Source of the DNA: an uncultured Actinomycetes bacterium
GTDB lineage: Bacteria > Actinomycetota > Actinomycetes > Nanopelagicales > Nanopelagicaceae
Length of the DNA: 7,264 nucleotides
NCBI GenBank assembly: GCA_903916775.1
Contig: CAIWXY010000084.1
Span: forward strand, 1 to 7,264
Direction: 5' to 3'
The notes beneath the pieces are model-generated. The model was not told the origin of the DNA. It searched no databases and saw nothing but the letters and a program-made list of their open reading frames with translations. Below are positions 6,752-7,264 of this stretch, one piece after another; the stretch's first letter is position 1, and the number at the start of each line of letters is the position of its first letter. Both the position numbers and the translations under genes were made by a program.

Positions 6752-6757
6752 TGCGAA

Positions 6758-6763
6758 AAGGTA
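6758..6763 (-). promoter_or_regulatory. Candidate -10 element for a leaderless ABC operon transcript
   Basis: On the minus strand TACCTT fits the actinobacterial -10 pattern TAnnnT and lies six bases before the ATG of the ATPase gene, the position expected if transcription starts at the A of that ATG. The 20 bases before the ATG contain no purine-rich Shine-Dalgarno. No clear -35 hexamer is visible at the usual spacing. Confidence 0.45.
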
Positions 6764-6801
6764 GGGGTTAATTCAGGGAATAAAAGAGGAAAATCTAGAT
6801 C

Positions 6802-6810
6802 TGTGGATAA
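6802..6810 (-). other. Perfect DnaA-box 9-mer between ctaB and the ABC genes
   Basis: The minus strand reads TTATCCACA, an exact match to the classical bacterial DnaA box, ten bases beyond the ctaB stop and about 50 bases before the ATPase start. It stands alone: no cluster, AT-rich unwinding region or dnaA/dnaN gene is nearby, so this is not an origin. It could be a regulatory or titration site, or chance. Confidence 0.4.
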
Positions 6811-6819
6811 CTCGGCGAC

Positions 6820-7264
6820 TTAAGCGACGAGAACGCCAATAACAAGAAGCAGCGAATAGACGCTGAGGTAAGTAATCGACCACTGAAAGAGTTTTGCTGC
6901 CGCAGCTCCAGATTCGGCGCTGTCGATCTTGATTAACTGAACGATGAATCCAAGTCCGATGAGGATTGTGATTGCCCAGATCCACACTGGCATATGTGCA
7001 CTAGCTAGTACACCCAGCGAGGCAGCAATCATCCCTATCGTGTGGAACCACATCTGTCGTTGTACCGACTTAATGCTCGCAACCACTGGGAGCATAGGTA
7101 TACCTGCAGCGGCGTAGTCATCTTTATATTTGATCGCCAGAGCCCAGAAATGTGGTGGTGTCCAAAAGAAAATTAATAGGAAGAAGAGCCACGCAGTAAG
7201 TGAGAGTGAATTTGTTACGGCAGCCCAACCGATAAGCACGGGCATGCAACCAGCTATGCCACCC
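6820..7264 (-). CDS. ctaB: Protoheme IX farnesyltransferase (heme o synthase), C-terminal half, cut by window edge
   Basis: Transfers a farnesyl group from farnesyl diphosphate to heme b, giving heme o, the precursor of heme a in cytochrome c oxidase; an integral membrane UbiA-family prenyltransferase. The reading frame stays open to the right edge, so 147 residues are seen and the N-terminal half, with the first Asp-rich motif, is missing. The visible part starts GGIAGCMPVLIGWAAV and contains the family hallmark WTPPHFWALAIKYKDDYAAAG with the second acidic motif, then PMLPVV. About four membrane segments are visible, the last running to the C-terminus. An internal Met at 7243-7245 is not the true start. 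No terminator hairpin follows the TAA, so read-through into the ABC genes is possible. Confidence 0.95.
   Translation of the reverse strand, partial: GGIAGCMPVLIGWAAVTNSLSLTAWLFFLLIFFWTPPHFWALAIKYKDDYAAAGIPMLPVVASIKSVQRQMWFHTIGMIAASLGVLASAHMPVWIWAITILIGLGFIVQLIKIDSAESGAAAAKLFQWSITYLSVYSLLLVIGVLVA

Noticed and set aside
6752..6819. A rho-independent terminator after ctaB
   Set aside because: Small palindromes (ATCTAGAT, AGATCT) are present, but there is no stable G+C-rich stem followed by a T run on the minus strand.

Overview
The window looks like a chromosomal stretch of an actinobacterium. Every supported gene lies on the minus strand, so transcription runs from the right edge to the left. 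The lineage call rests on four things: the order tilS-hpt-ftsH followed directly by folE, a short TilS without the C-terminal extension of the enterobacterial enzyme, an FtsH with HEGGH as its zinc motif, and a secreted coiled-coil plus NlpC/P60 hydrolase resembling mycobacterial RipA. Base composition is only about half G+C, low for the phylum. A small-genome aquatic actinobacterium (acI/Nanopelagicales type) would fit, but that is inference.

Layout in transcription order: (1) the C-terminal half of ctaB, the heme o synthase, cut by the right edge. (2) A 68-base gap with a perfect DnaA-box 9-mer and a -10-like hexamer placed as for a leaderless mRNA. (3) An ABC exporter pair, ATPase then ABC-2 permease, overlapping by four bases (ATGA). 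(4) An 88-base gap holding two 8-base direct repeats 20 bp apart and a hairpin that captures the Shine-Dalgarno sequence of the next gene. (5) A secreted NlpC/P60 peptidoglycan hydrolase. (6) tilS, starting 4 bases after that gene stops. (7) hpt, 40 bases on, with a good SD and a GTG start. (8) ftsH, starting on the hpt stop (TGATG). (9) folE, starting 2 bases after the ftsH stop and cut by the left edge.

The last five genes look like one compact transcription unit. It joins cell-wall cleavage, tRNA-Ile lysidine formation, purine salvage, membrane protein quality control and the first step of pterin/folate synthesis. The tilS-hpt-ftsH part is a widely conserved bacterial cluster. The ABC pair has its own probable promoter and no recognisable substrate.

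I found no RNA gene, CRISPR array, insertion sequence, prophage gene or convincing rho-independent terminator. No stretch longer than about 90 bases lacks a gene. This is mostly an ordinary housekeeping region. The points worth a second look are small regulatory structures in the two intergenic gaps and an abrupt rise in G+C over the 3' half of tilS.
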